DNA of 64,000 nucleotides from Stutzerimonas stutzeri KOS6. GTDB taxonomy: Bacteria > Pseudomonadota > Gammaproteobacteria > Pseudomonadales > Pseudomonadaceae. Position 1 is the stretch's first letter. Each line of letters starts with the position of its first letter. The notes below the pieces were generated by a model. It saw nothing but the letters and a program-made list of their open reading frames with translations. It did no database searches and was not told where the DNA came from. The stretch lies in NCBI RefSeq assembly GCF_000307775.2, contig NZ_KK020675.1, positions 106,531 through 170,530 on the forward strand. Direction: 5' to 3'. Position numbers and translations under genes: made by a program. This document shows positions 34,344 through 42,780 of this stretch, one piece after another.

Positions 34344-35936
34344 ATGAGAACCCTTCGTCTCAAGACCAACCAGCACAGCCTCATCGCCAATCTGCGCCAT
34401 GCGTTCAACCAGGGCTCGATGCTGGGCGAACTGTTACAGAACGCCCGCCGCGCCCAGGCCAGCGCGATCCACATCACGGTGAACCAGGACAGCCTGACCA
34501 TCACCGACGATGGCATCGGCATTAGCGACCTGCAGACCTTGATCTTCATCGCCGAATCCGGCTGGGACAAGCAACTCAAGGCGCGCGAGAACGCCTTCGG
34601 CCTCGGTGTGCTCTCGACCTTGTACTTCGCCAAGACTCTGACGGTGCATTCGCGCGACAAACTGTTCAGCGCGCGAACCGCCGAGATCATTGCCGGCGAG
34701 CCGATCGAGGAAGACATCGCAGGCTTCCATCTGGAGGGCACCGCCATCCACCTCGAAGGCGTCAAGCCGGTGCAGGCCGGGCAGGATCTGCCCACCTGGG
34801 TGGAGCACGAGCTCCAGCGTCTGTGCGAAGCCTTTCCGGTGCCGGTCTGGCTCAACGGCGCTGAAGTGCCACGCCCGTTGGCGAAGCCCGATCTGCACTG
34901 GCGCGAGACGTCCATGGGCAAGGTCTTGATCAATCTGTCCGGTACGCGCACGCAGTGGCGCTGCTTTCTTCAGGGACTGCCCATCGGCGGACGACCTATC
35001 GACAGGCTGCCCACGAGCCAGGAACGCCAGGTCGTCCTGCTGCCTGACAACACGCTGGCGAAGCTCCCGGATCGGCAGCACCTGCTGAACGAGACGGAAG
35101 ATCATCCACGTATCCAGGCTGCGGTCGATCAGGCCTACCGCGAGGCACTGATCGAGAAGAAGCAGGCGCTTGCCGCCAGCGACTTCGTCACGCACTACGC
35201 GCATGTCTGCCTCAACTCGTCGAACGCCGATCTGCTCAACGACGTGCCCTTCGTTCCTCTGTCCTGGTTCCGGGACTGGGACGAAGAGCCGGCCGGCTAT
35301 CGTCAATACTGGCGGCGTTATCTGGGCGGAAATGGCGTGATCGCCCAACAGGCCCTGGAAGTGCTTGGTGTCTGGCAGATCGAGCCCGACGACGAAACCG
35401 CGCCGACCGCCGAGATCTACCTGGAAGCGGCCAAAGCGTATGTACTCGACGAGCCCGGTCTGGATGACGGCCACTGGCTCAAGCGTCTGATCAAGGTCGT
35501 CAGCCCTGAGCAGGTGCGCATCAGAACCGGCACCACCTTGCATCGAGAGGTCAATCCCGGACTTGCCGACTACGAGGTGGAGCTGGAATTGGTCGATACC
35601 CTGCATGTCGGGCTGGAGGGCCATCTCGGGACGGTGGAGTACGCAGTGGAGGCCGTGCGCAAGGGATACACGCTCTACCTGACCCCCTCGGCGGGGGCCA
35701 GAACCGGGCTGGTCTGCGACTATGTGTTCGACGATCGCTACGGTGAGGATCGTGAAGACGAGGACGCACTCCTGATCGAAACCTTCATCGCCGTAGGCTG
35801 CTCGTCATCAGCCGATCGCGTGGTCCAGGCGCTGCTGCCGTACGCGCTGCGCCATGGCGTGCAACCCAAGCTGGCCGGCGCCACCGTGCGCCTGGTCTTC
35901 GATGACACCGGCAAATTGCAGGCGGTCACTGCCTGA
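34344..35936 (+). CDS. GHKL (HSP90-like) ATPase-domain protein of the ICE
   Basis: This 530-residue protein has the Bergerat ATP-binding fold at the N-terminus: N-box LGELLQNARRAQASAI, then ITDDGIGI (the DxGxG box) and ENAFGLGVLS (the GxG lid). This matches MutL/Hsp90/MORC-type ATPases. The C-terminal 300 residues are unfamiliar. Such ATPases often change DNA or protein conformation. The protein is conserved in this ICE class, but its role is unknown. The start at 34344 has AAGGAG nine bases upstream; a terminator follows the stop. Confidence 0.75.
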   Translation: MRTLRLKTNQHSLIANLRHAFNQGSMLGELLQNARRAQASAIHITVNQDSLTITDDGIGISDLQTLIFIAESGWDKQLKARENAFGLGVLSTLYFAKTLTVHSRDKLFSARTAEIIAGEPIEEDIAGFHLEGTAIHLEGVKPVQAGQDLPTWVEHELQRLCEAFPVPVWLNGAEVPRPLAKPDLHWRETSMGKVLINLSGTRTQWRCFLQGLPIGGRPIDRLPTSQERQVVLLPDNTLAKLPDRQHLLNETEDHPRIQAAVDQAYREALIEKKQALAASDFVTHYAHVCLNSSNADLLNDVPFVPLSWFRDWDEEPAGYRQYWRRYLGGNGVIAQQALEVLGVWQIEPDDETAPTAEIYLEAAKAYVLDEPGLDDGHWLKRLIKVVSPEQVRIRTGTTLHREVNPGLADYEVELELVDTLHVGLEGHLGTVEYAVEAVRKGYTLYLTPSAGARTGLVCDYVFDDRYGEDREDEDALLIETFIAVGCSSSADRVVQALLPYALRHGVQPKLAGATVRLVFDDTGKLQAVTA

Positions 35937-35953
35937 TCGGTGCCATCTCTCCA

Positions 35954-35979
35954 CGCCCCCGATTTCGGGGGCGTTTTTT
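35954..35979 (+). terminator. Rho-independent terminator
   Basis: A cgccccc/gggggcg stem with loop gatttc and T6, 18 bp past the GHKL gene stop. It separates that gene from the next structured leader. Confidence 0.85.
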
Positions 35980-36099
35980 CTTCTTGTGGGCCGACGAAAA
36001 ACCGGTTCTCGCTACCGGGTGCGGGCGAATCCGGCTGTGCTGATTTCCCGTTTCCGGATGACGCGGACAGTACCAGAACCGATGCTGGCATCCGCTGTT

Positions 36100-36230
36100 G
36101 CCGACATTGTCGGCTTCGCCAGCAGCCAGGGTTTCAGGCTGCCGTGGAGCTTGCTCCATGCCACCCGCCAGTTCGCCGTCGCATCGCTCGGGCGAACGCT
36201 GCCCATGCGGGCATCGATGCCTCTTTCTCC
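36100..36230 (+). ncRNA. Structured multi-hairpin leader, copy 2
   Basis: Stems: GCCGAC/GTCGGC (36100-36114), GCAGCC/GGCTGC (36122-36142), GGAGC/GCTCC (36146-36157), GTTCGCC/GGCGAAC (36171-36197) and TGCCC/GGGCA (36200-36213), then tcgatgc. Relative to copy 1, stems 1, 3, 4 and 5 keep pairing through compensating changes. The gene at 36298 follows 67 bp later. Confidence 0.6.
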
Positions 36231-36297
36231 AACCTACGGGATGAGCGCTTCGTCCCGCAGGGGCGTGGCGTTTCCCGACTGATCTCAAGGAATGTCC

Positions 36298-36861
36298 ATG
36301 GAAACCATCACCACGCAAGACCGCATCACCCTGATACACCTCAAGGTCGCAGATTTCGCCAGCGAAGAGACGCTGTGCTTCACTGCCACCGTGCTGTTCG
36401 ATGGCGTTGCCATTGCCGATGCCCGCAACGACGGGCACGGCGGTTCCACCTGCATCCGCGCACTCGACGGCCAGGCTGCATGGCTGGCCGAGGCCGAAGC
36501 CTTCGCCAGGAGCCTGCCCCCCGATACGCTGGAGGGCGGCATCTCCGGCGAGGACGACGACCCGCTGGTCATCGACATCACGCTCGACTATCTGGTCGAT
36601 CATCTGGCTGAAGCACAGCATGCCGAACGCAAGCTACGCACCGCCTACACCCGCGACATCGCCAACAAGGTGCTGTTCATCAGGGACGGCAAGCTGCTGT
36701 TCCTGAAAGGCATCAAGCTCAAGGCCATCGCCGACCGCGCCGGGTACTTTGCGGCGCTGCGCGCACGGCAGGAAACACCCATCATCATTCTGGCCGAGCT
36801 GCCGCCGGATGAGGCTTTCGCCTTGTGGAAGCAGCATGTACTGGGCGGCGAATCGTCCTGA
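36298..36861 (+). CDS. ICE protein of unknown function (187 aa)
   Basis: A 187-residue soluble acidic protein with no motif I recognise. It has a beta-rich N-terminal half (TLIHLKVADFASEETLCFTA) and a helical C-terminal half. The start at 36298 has a CAAGG site seven bases upstream; an ATG two codons earlier is possible. It lies between a structured leader and a strong terminator, so it is probably a single-gene transcript. Confidence 0.65.
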   Translation: METITTQDRITLIHLKVADFASEETLCFTATVLFDGVAIADARNDGHGGSTCIRALDGQAAWLAEAEAFARSLPPDTLEGGISGEDDDPLVIDITLDYLVDHLAEAQHAERKLRTAYTRDIANKVLFIRDGKLLFLKGIKLKAIADRAGYFAALRARQETPIIILAELPPDEAFALWKQHVLGGESS

Positions 36862-36886
36862 TCCCCAAGGCTTCCCGAGCCTCCAC

Positions 36887-36912
36887 AGCCCCGCGATTGC
36901 GGGGCTTTTTTT
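36887..36912 (+). terminator. Rho-independent terminator
   Basis: A agccccgc/gcggggct stem with a short gatt loop and T7, 25 bp past the preceding stop codon. Confidence 0.85.
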
Positions 36913-36992
36913 CGTCCATCAATCGGGACGCCTCGGATTCCCATTTGCGCATGACGCCGGCCTAGCGCCGGCGGAAGCTGTCGGCATGCGTC

Positions 36993-37129
36993 GCTGACCT
37001 CGTCAGCACCATGCCAGCAGCCAGGGTTTCAGGCTGCCGCGGGATTCCCCTCCCGTGCGACCCACACCAGTCCGCCATCGCATCGAGTCCGCGGACGCGC
37101 GCCCTCACGGCGCCGATGCCGATTCATCC
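36993..37129 (+). ncRNA. Structured multi-hairpin leader, copy 3
   Basis: Stems: GCTGAC/GTCAGC (36993-37007), GCAGCC/GGCTGC (37017-37037), CGGGA/TCCCG, GTCCGC/GCGGAC (37070-37096) and GCGCC/GGCGC (37099-37113), then cgatgccg and ttcatcc. Same order and spacing as copies 1 and 2. It lies 67 bp before the gene at 37197. Confidence 0.6.
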
Positions 37130-37196
37130 ACCGCCAGCGGGAGCAGCCATCCCGTCCAGGGCCATGGCGATCCTGCTTCCTGAAAGGAGCTCCGCC

Positions 37197-37409
37197 ATGT
37201 CCCAGCAAGCCTCGTTCGGCCACTTGGCCCTGATCTACGCCGGCAAACACCTGCCGCTCCAAGTGCTTCACAGCGCCGCCGGCCACTACATCGGTACGCG
37301 CGACATCGAAGGCCCCGTCTCCCGCGAGTCGGCCGAGTACTTCCGCAGTTCGGCGGCAGCCCAGCGAGCCCTCGACCGAGGCGGCTGGACCCAGCTGCCC
37401 ACCCCTTGA
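37197..37409 (+). CDS. Small ICE protein (70 aa)
   Basis: A 70-residue protein starting MSQQASFGHLALIYAGKHLP with GAAAGGAGC in place before the ATG. The pattern HYIGTRD...RESAEYFRS is found in small plasmid and ICE proteins that I cannot name. It follows structured leader copy 3 and is followed 23 bp later by the next gene. Confidence 0.6.
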   Translation: MSQQASFGHLALIYAGKHLPLQVLHSAAGHYIGTRDIEGPVSRESAEYFRSSAAAQRALDRGGWTQLPTP

Positions 37410-37432
37410 TCCCCATCCATGAGGAGACCGTC

Positions 37433-37825
37433 ATGAATCAGCTTCTACCAACCGACGTCGTCGATCAGATCATGCGTGAAACGCGCCATTTCGAGCGTGC
37501 GCCCGAGGCCTTTTTCGAGGCTTGGAAACGCGGTGCGGAAATCGCCGGGCCCGAGTGGTTTGGCGATGGCACCCGCGAAGGCCTGCGCCGTGCCGCCAGC
37601 AAGTGGGACTTGCGTCCGAACCTGCTGGAACTCAACGACGCCCTGGGCGTTTTGAGCGGCGGACAGCGCATGTTCCTGTCCGCGATGGTGAGCTTCTACA
37701 ACTCGCGCGAGGGCGCCGCGATGCTCAAGCGCTGCGGCTTCGAGGGGCTTTCCGACCTCGGTGGCCTGGATCTGGAGCGGCGTCAGGTGATCGCCGATCT
37801 GGTACTCAACTACAGCGGCTGGTAG
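37433..37825 (+). CDS. ICE protein of unknown function (130 aa)
   Basis: A 130-residue mostly helical protein with GAGGAG seven bases before the ATG. It has no motif I recognise; LNDALGVLSGGQRMFLSAMVSF and the following helix suggest a compact bundle. It is in the same orientation and close to the 70-residue gene, so the two may be co-transcribed. Confidence 0.6.
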   Translation: MNQLLPTDVVDQIMRETRHFERAPEAFFEAWKRGAEIAGPEWFGDGTREGLRRAASKWDLRPNLLELNDALGVLSGGQRMFLSAMVSFYNSREGAAMLKRCGFEGLSDLGGLDLERRQVIADLVLNYSGW

Positions 37826-37922
37826 GTCCGAACGACCGACCACCGCCATTTTCTCAACCCCCAGCGAGGGACATCCGTCCCTTCGGGGCGGTGTCCCTCC
37901 ATTCTTCCCACAGGAGCGACCC

Positions 37923-38315
37923 ATGTCCCGAAATCCATCCTTTGCCGTCGTCCTCGAAGGAGGCCTGGTGCAGGCCATCGTCGTGCAGGACTGGCCCGAT
38001 CATCTGCCGCTGCCGCCATTCGCGGTAGTGGACTACGACACCGAAGGCGCGGCCGACGACGAAATCGTCTGCTTCGACATCGGCAACTCCGAAGCCGAAG
38101 CCCTGTGCCGCAGCGACACCCCCACGGTGTTCGAGTCCTTGCCGGACGCGCTGTCACCACGGGTTGTGCTTGCCGCACTGGGCGAGCCCGTCCTGGATGA
38201 CGCACCCAAACCGCTGGCGATCGCCCGCCGGGTGCGGCAGAACGTCCTCGATCTGGATGCCCGGATCAACACCAGCGAGCAGGCACCGACGGGCGACGAC
38301 TACAACGCGCTCTAG
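37923..38315 (+). CDS. ICE protein of unknown function (130 aa)
   Basis: A 130-residue acidic protein starting MSRNPSFAVVLEGGLVQAIV, with a beta-rich first half and a charged tail. An AGGAG site is present. Just upstream, a long hairpin gagggaca/tgtccctc (37866-37900) lies between the previous stop and the ribosome site. No family recognised. The 168 bp after it hold a short pseudo-frame in phase (gene-like end near 38384) but no supported gene. Confidence 0.6.
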   Translation: MSRNPSFAVVLEGGLVQAIVVQDWPDHLPLPPFAVVDYDTEGAADDEIVCFDIGNSEAEALCRSDTPTVFESLPDALSPRVVLAALGEPVLDDAPKPLAIARRVRQNVLDLDARINTSEQAPTGDDYNAL

Positions 38316-38483
38316 GTCTTGGCCAACTGCGGCCTGATCGAACTGCTGAAGTCTCTGGGCGACCCCACCGACTTCGGCGAATAGCGCTTTTCCACCTTTG
38401 CCCGAAGCCACGGTTTCGGGTTCATCCCCGCGGATGCCATGTCCGCAGGGGCTGGCTCCGCATCACCAACCAGGAGCCACCCC

Positions 38484-39146
38484 ATGGCAAACAACTACTA
38501 CGACGCCACCGGCGTCCTCGTTCTCGACCAAGTCACCCCGGTGATTACCGCGCTGTTCGGCGGTTTGAAGCTGGATGCCTCATACCCCGGCGACGGCGAG
38601 GTCTACATCGCCCAGATTGCCGAAGACAGCGGCGCGCATTGGGACGATGTCTGCGAAGACCTCGTTGCACTGGCCCAGTCGCTGGGGCTGTCCGTGCCCA
38701 GCGAGGGCCCTCCCACGATGGACGACGTTCTGGCCGTGCTTTCCAGGCATTTCGGCACCGACCAGGACGAAGATCTGCAGCACCTGATCGAACACCATCG
38801 TTTCGAGGACGACTCGGATCTCGACGCGCTGTTCCTGATCGCCACGCGACTCGACGATGGTCACGGCCTCAAGGAGATTCGCTTCGAGGGTTGCTGGTAT
38901 TGCAGCAAACCACGCCTCTTCAACTTCGGCGGTGACGGTTCTTTCATCAGCCGCGAGTTCTCGGTCTTCGGTGCCTCCGGTCAGGTGCTCGATCTCGGCA
39001 ACCGTATCCGGCAAGCCCTTCTGATTCAGAACCTGGAGGCTGCTGCCAATCTGTTCGCCCGGGAAACACAACGCCTGCTCGCCGGCATCACCGACGAAAC
39101 GCAGCGCCGGCAATTGCAACACCGCCTGTCCGAGCTGTTGAGCTGA
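38484..39146 (+). CDS. ICE protein of unknown function (220 aa)
   Basis: A 220-residue acidic protein (MANNYYDATGVLVLDQVTPV). One Cys pair, GCWYCSK, sits at about residue 140 in a stretch resembling a small beta domain. AGGAG lies seven bases before the ATG. Conserved neighbours suggest it belongs to the ICE core, but I cannot give a role. Confidence 0.62.
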   Translation: MANNYYDATGVLVLDQVTPVITALFGGLKLDASYPGDGEVYIAQIAEDSGAHWDDVCEDLVALAQSLGLSVPSEGPPTMDDVLAVLSRHFGTDQDEDLQHLIEHHRFEDDSDLDALFLIATRLDDGHGLKEIRFEGCWYCSKPRLFNFGGDGSFISREFSVFGASGQVLDLGNRIRQALLIQNLEAAANLFARETQRLLAGITDETQRRQLQHRLSELLS

Positions 39147-39266
39147 CAGGCCGCGATACGACGCTTGATCCATACCGGTGCCGCCTGCCGGCACCACTTC
39201 CTTTCCCACTGGGTCGATCCCCGGTGGGGGTTGGCCCTGCGTCACCCCTCACCGGAGAATCAAACC

Positions 39267-40010
39267 ATGGACCATTCATCCAATCCTTTCGCCCGCGGCT
39301 ACTACGGTTTCGAGATTCGGCGCCTTGCCGTCATCAGCTACGACGAGCGCCACCCGCAAACCTTTCTGCCGCTGCATCCATCGCAGGCTCATCTACCCGA
39401 TGACAAGGTGGCGTACCAAGCGTGCATCTTCAACGATGATTTCGTGCTGATCACCGAAGGCCAAACGGTGCCCGCCGAACTCGATGCCTTGTGCGGCGGC
39501 AGCGGCGCCGTGCAGGCCGTGTACCACAGCATCTATGGCCGAACCCTCGATAGAGGCTTCATCCATGTGGGCGACAGCTACACACTGGAATATGCCCAAG
39601 CGGTGGTGCGCAATCTGCAGTTCGAGACGGGCTTCTACAGCCGTGCCTGGGAGATCAGCACGGCCCACATCACCGAAGCATCGGGCCGCTACCTGTGCGA
39701 ACTGGCGGATATCGCCACACCGAGCGGGTTCCTGTTCGTCGCCTTTCGCATCCCGTACAGCCCAGCCATCGGCGTCAAGCTGATCGCCACACCCTGGACG
39801 GATGAGAACCTGATGCACGTCGAAGGCATCACCGCCGAGCAACTGCGCCGGGAGCACCTGTCCAAGGGTATGCCCGAGGATCTGGCCGACGTACTGGCGC
39901 TGGCCGGACAGGCTGACGTAAGGGTGCTGGTATTCGATGCTGATGCCAACGAGCTGGACGGTCTGACCGTCTTCGAGGAAGAGGACGACACCCCCTCTGT
40001 GGACACCTGA
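39267..40010 (+). CDS. ICE protein of unknown function (247 aa)
   Basis: A 247-residue protein starting MDHSSNPFARGYYGFEIRRL with a CCGGAG site upstream; a longer frame to 39165 lacks one. No signal peptide, membrane helix or known motif. The C-terminus is strongly acidic (VFEEEDDTPS). A strong terminator follows its stop. Confidence 0.62.
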   Translation: MDHSSNPFARGYYGFEIRRLAVISYDERHPQTFLPLHPSQAHLPDDKVAYQACIFNDDFVLITEGQTVPAELDALCGGSGAVQAVYHSIYGRTLDRGFIHVGDSYTLEYAQAVVRNLQFETGFYSRAWEISTAHITEASGRYLCELADIATPSGFLFVAFRIPYSPAIGVKLIATPWTDENLMHVEGITAEQLRREHLSKGMPEDLADVLALAGQADVRVLVFDADANELDGLTVFEEEDDTPSVDT

Positions 40011-40026
40011 CCAGTCATGTCCCCCC

Positions 40027-40052
40027 GAGCCCCTCCGATGAGGGGCTTTTTT
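40027..40052 (+). terminator. Rho-independent terminator
   Basis: A gagcccctc/gaggggct stem with a cgat loop and T6, 17 bp after the preceding stop codon. Confidence 0.85.
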
Positions 40053-40133
40053 CTGCCTCGGGAATGCGGTGCAGGCCGGTTCGGTTTATCGCAGGCCGGG
40101 CCGGCCAGGCTCTGCCATCCTGCTGCCATGTTC

Positions 40134-40181
40134 GCTGGCGTAGCCGGCAACATCCCAGGCGGTCAAGGCCATCGAGACCGC
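40134..40181 (+). ncRNA. Shortened relative of the structured leader, copy 4
   Basis: It keeps the first stem (GCTGGC/GCCGGC, 40134-40148) and one later stem (GCGGTC/GACCGC, 40159-40181) with the catcga loop seen in the fuller copies, but lacks the middle hairpins. It precedes the gene at 40302 by 120 bp. The relation to the other copies is weaker. Confidence 0.4.
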
Positions 40182-40301
40182 GGCATGCCGATCGCGTGCT
40201 GGCTTTCATCCTCTTCCGGACGCACCGCGTCCATCCAATCCACCCACTTGGGACAACCCGTCCCCTGTGGCCGGGAAGTCCCTTTTTTCTGGAGATTTCC
40301 C

Positions 40302-41114
40302 ATGGACCATCAACTCATTCGTCAACAACTCCCGACGCTGGTTTCCGGCCATGTGCCGTCCAATGCCCGCGGCTTCAAGTTCGTCATCTTCGACGGTGAG
40401 CCCAAGGTATCGACGATGGGCTTCCATATCGATCCCAAGCCTTTTGAAGGCAAGGTCATCGCGAGCACAGACGAGGCCATTGTCGTCAAGACCGGACGCA
40501 CCCAGTTCATGGTGCTCGACCGGTCGCGCGTGACCGAGGAACCCGACGAAGGTGCCAAGGTACAGGTCGAGCCTTATGCCAGACGCCGCTTCGACGGCTT
40601 GCGGGCGGATACCCCCGAGGAACGCACCGAGTACACCCACGACGGCCAGCCCTACAAGCTGCAGACGTTCGTGCTCGGTTCGGCTCCGGCGAAACTGCCG
40701 GTCCCGCAGCCGCGCTGCCTGGAACTGCAGCAACTCATCGAGCAGTTGGAAACGCTGCCGGCGCCCGACGGCTACCGGCGCATCACGCACCTGCTGGTCG
40801 ATGCTGGCGCGTGCGACTTCACTTGGGTCGATCCACTGCCCAAGGACATCATCGCCACGCCGCCGGCCATCAGTTTCAACGTGGTCACTGCGAAGTTCCA
40901 GGGGCGCGTCACCGTGCTGTACGAACGAGGCGACGATCTCTATGCGGTGGAACTGCACCGCGACGGTGAGCTGGTGGAGCGCGTGGATGAGGTGTTCTTC
41001 GATGACCTCGGCAACACGTTGGAACGCCTGATCGACGATGGCAGTTGGCGCCAGATTCGCGTCAGCACCGTGCAGAAGCCCGCACGGCGCAAGCCGCGGG
41101 CGGTATCCGCATGA
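40302..41114 (+). CDS. ICE protein of unknown function (270 aa)
   Basis: A 270-residue protein (MDHQLIRQQLPTLVSGHVPS) with CTGGAG before the ATG. It is beta-rich at first (KFVIFDGEPKVSTMGFHIDP) and has a basic C-terminal tail (KPARRKPRAVSA), which may touch nucleic acid. No family recognised. It is the last intact ICE gene before the nested element. Confidence 0.62.
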   Translation: MDHQLIRQQLPTLVSGHVPSNARGFKFVIFDGEPKVSTMGFHIDPKPFEGKVIASTDEAIVVKTGRTQFMVLDRSRVTEEPDEGAKVQVEPYARRRFDGLRADTPEERTEYTHDGQPYKLQTFVLGSAPAKLPVPQPRCLELQQLIEQLETLPAPDGYRRITHLLVDAGACDFTWVDPLPKDIIATPPAISFNVVTAKFQGRVTVLYERGDDLYAVELHRDGELVERVDEVFFDDLGNTLERLIDDGSWRQIRVSTVQKPARRKPRAVSA

Positions 41115-41257
41115 CTGCGCGAAGCGGCTGAGTCCGTCGGCGGCATTTCGTCCTTTCCGCACCGCCTTGTCGGAGCATTCATCCACCACGGCACTTGCCC
41201 CGGAAACTGGCCTCGCGCCAGCTTCCGGGGCTGTGCCTATCTGCTGGGAAATATCTC

Positions 41258-41311
41258 ATGACCGTGTCGGCAGAACGTCTGAACAGCAACTTAGATCCTC
41301 TCGGATCTTAA
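41258..41311 (+). pseudogene. 5' fragment of an ICE gene cut by the nested element
   Basis: An ATG at 41258 has a GGGAAA site and a typical ICE leader before it: ttcatcca, then a GCCCCGGAA/TTCCGGGGC hairpin at 41197-41231. The frame ends after 17 codons (MTVSAERLNSNLDPLGS). The layout suggests a real gene start that now runs into the nested island. A candidate 3' piece lies at 55561-55638 (reading LACFTERQDDLFDPAEE and on). The frame does not join simply across the repeat acttag shared by both ends, so the link is tentative. Confidence 0.4.
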
Positions 41312-41319
41312 TGGACACT

Positions 41320-41354
41320 AAACCCCTTGAGGAATGCCGCCTTAAGGGTTTTTC
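41320..41354 (+). terminator. Terminator-like hairpin at left end of nested element
   Basis: aaacccctt pairs with ttaagggttt around a 13-nt loop and is followed by T-rich sequence. It would shield the element from ICE transcription coming from the left. Confidence 0.5.
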
Positions 41355-41398
41355 TTATCCAGCAGCGTCCATCAAACCTCTATGCGATCTACTGAACA

Positions 41399-41452
41399 AC
41401 CGGGTACGCTACCGGGTACAGCGAAAACGTACCCACCCCATTAACCGGGTAC
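41399..41452. repeat. accgggtac repeats, left end of nested element
   Basis: Copies at 41399-41407, 41411-41419 and 41444-41452, with an inverted half (gtaccc) at 41429. The same 9-mer occurs at 55427-55435 and 55439-55447 at the other end. Short repeats at both ends next to an integrase are typical arm-type integrase sites; operator sites for the integrase promoter are the alternative. Confidence 0.6.
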
Positions 41453-41470
41453 AGCTAGAAAGGAGCAGTC

Positions 41471-42739
41471 ATGCCGCTTACTGACACTGCGTGCCGTACC
41501 GCAAAGCCGAAGGAAAAGCCCTACAAAATGACTGACGGAAATGGGCTCTACCTTGAGGTGAAGCCCAACGGGGTCAAGGCATGGCGCTATAGATTCGAGC
41601 TAAGCGACGCTGGTGCCAAGAAAGAAAGCGTGTTCGCCATCGGGGATTACGTGATCGCTCCAAAGGGCGAAACGCCTGAGCAGACGGAGGACCGCCGCAA
41701 AGGGCGTCGATTTACTCTTTCGGAAGCCAGAGAAGAGCGCATCAAAGCACGCTCACTGGTCGTACAAGGCATCAATCCAGCCCATCACCGCCAGCAAGAG
41801 CGAGTCAAACGCGACTACGAAAAAACCATCACCTTTGAAGCGGTCGCGAAAGAGTGGTTGGCTCTGAAGGATTGGGAGGACATCACAAAATCCAGGCGAC
41901 TCAGAATGCTGGAGCGAGTTGTCTTTCCAAAGATCGGCAGCCAGCCGATCAAGGCCATCACCCCCGCCCACATTCTTGAGGTGCTCAAAGGAGCAGCCCA
42001 GGACAATGGGCCGTCCGTTGCCGCTGAGGCAAAGCGAACCATGACTGGCGTGTTCGAATTGGCGATCTCGACGCTGCGCGCCACCAGCGACCCTGTGCAT
42101 CCGGTTCGCAAAGCGCTCCCAGCCAACAAGACGCAGCACAAGCGCCCACTATCCACAGATGAAATTGGCCAGCTACTGCACGATGTCGAATCCCACGGCG
42201 GGCGCCACGAAACGCTCTGCGCGTTCCGCCTTATGTGGCTGACTCTGTGCCGCCCAAGCGAAGCAGTAGAAGCTCAATGGTCGGAATTCGACCTAGAAAA
42301 GGCGCTTTGGAAAATCCCTGCCGAGCGGATGAAAAAGCGCAAGGAGCATACGAATCCCCTGCCCCAGCAAGCGGTAGAAATGCTGCGAGGCCTTCATGCC
42401 ATTACCGGAAAATACACCCATGTCTTTCCGCACCGAGACGTACGTACTCGGCCAATGGTTTCCGCATCATTTCGCCAGATGCTTAACGTCTTGGGCTGGG
42501 CCGGCAAGTACAGCCCGCATGCCACGCGCACGACAGGCAGTACCCGACTGAATGAAATGGGCTTCTCAGCTGACTGGGTCGAAAGGCAGCTCGCCCACAT
42601 CGAACCCAATGCAGTTCGCCGCACCTACAACCATGCTGAGTACCTAAGTGATCGGGCAGAAATGATGCAGAAATGGGCTGACATGCTGGATGCATGGAAG
42701 AAGGCAGCACTAGCTACATCGAATGCTGCCGCTCAATAA
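41471..42739 (+). CDS. P4-type tyrosine integrase of the nested element
   Basis: A 422-residue integrase with the DUF4102 arm-binding N-terminus (MPLTDTACRTAKPKEKPYKM, then GNGLYLEVKPNG). The catalytic domain has Arg in LTLCRPSEAVEAQW, the HATRTT box, a LAH motif and the Tyr in RRTYNHAEYL. It has an AGAAAGGAG site and lies next to the accgggtac repeats. It should integrate and excise the nested element. It is intact. Confidence 0.93.
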   Translation: MPLTDTACRTAKPKEKPYKMTDGNGLYLEVKPNGVKAWRYRFELSDAGAKKESVFAIGDYVIAPKGETPEQTEDRRKGRRFTLSEAREERIKARSLVVQGINPAHHRQQERVKRDYEKTITFEAVAKEWLALKDWEDITKSRRLRMLERVVFPKIGSQPIKAITPAHILEVLKGAAQDNGPSVAAEAKRTMTGVFELAISTLRATSDPVHPVRKALPANKTQHKRPLSTDEIGQLLHDVESHGGRHETLCAFRLMWLTLCRPSEAVEAQWSEFDLEKALWKIPAERMKKRKEHTNPLPQQAVEMLRGLHAITGKYTHVFPHRDVRTRPMVSASFRQMLNVLGWAGKYSPHATRTTGSTRLNEMGFSADWVERQLAHIEPNAVRRTYNHAEYLSDRAEMMQKWADMLDAWKKAALATSNAAAQ

Positions 42740-42780
42740 TGACAGACGGAACAAGTACGTTTTAGACGACTGCTTCCGGC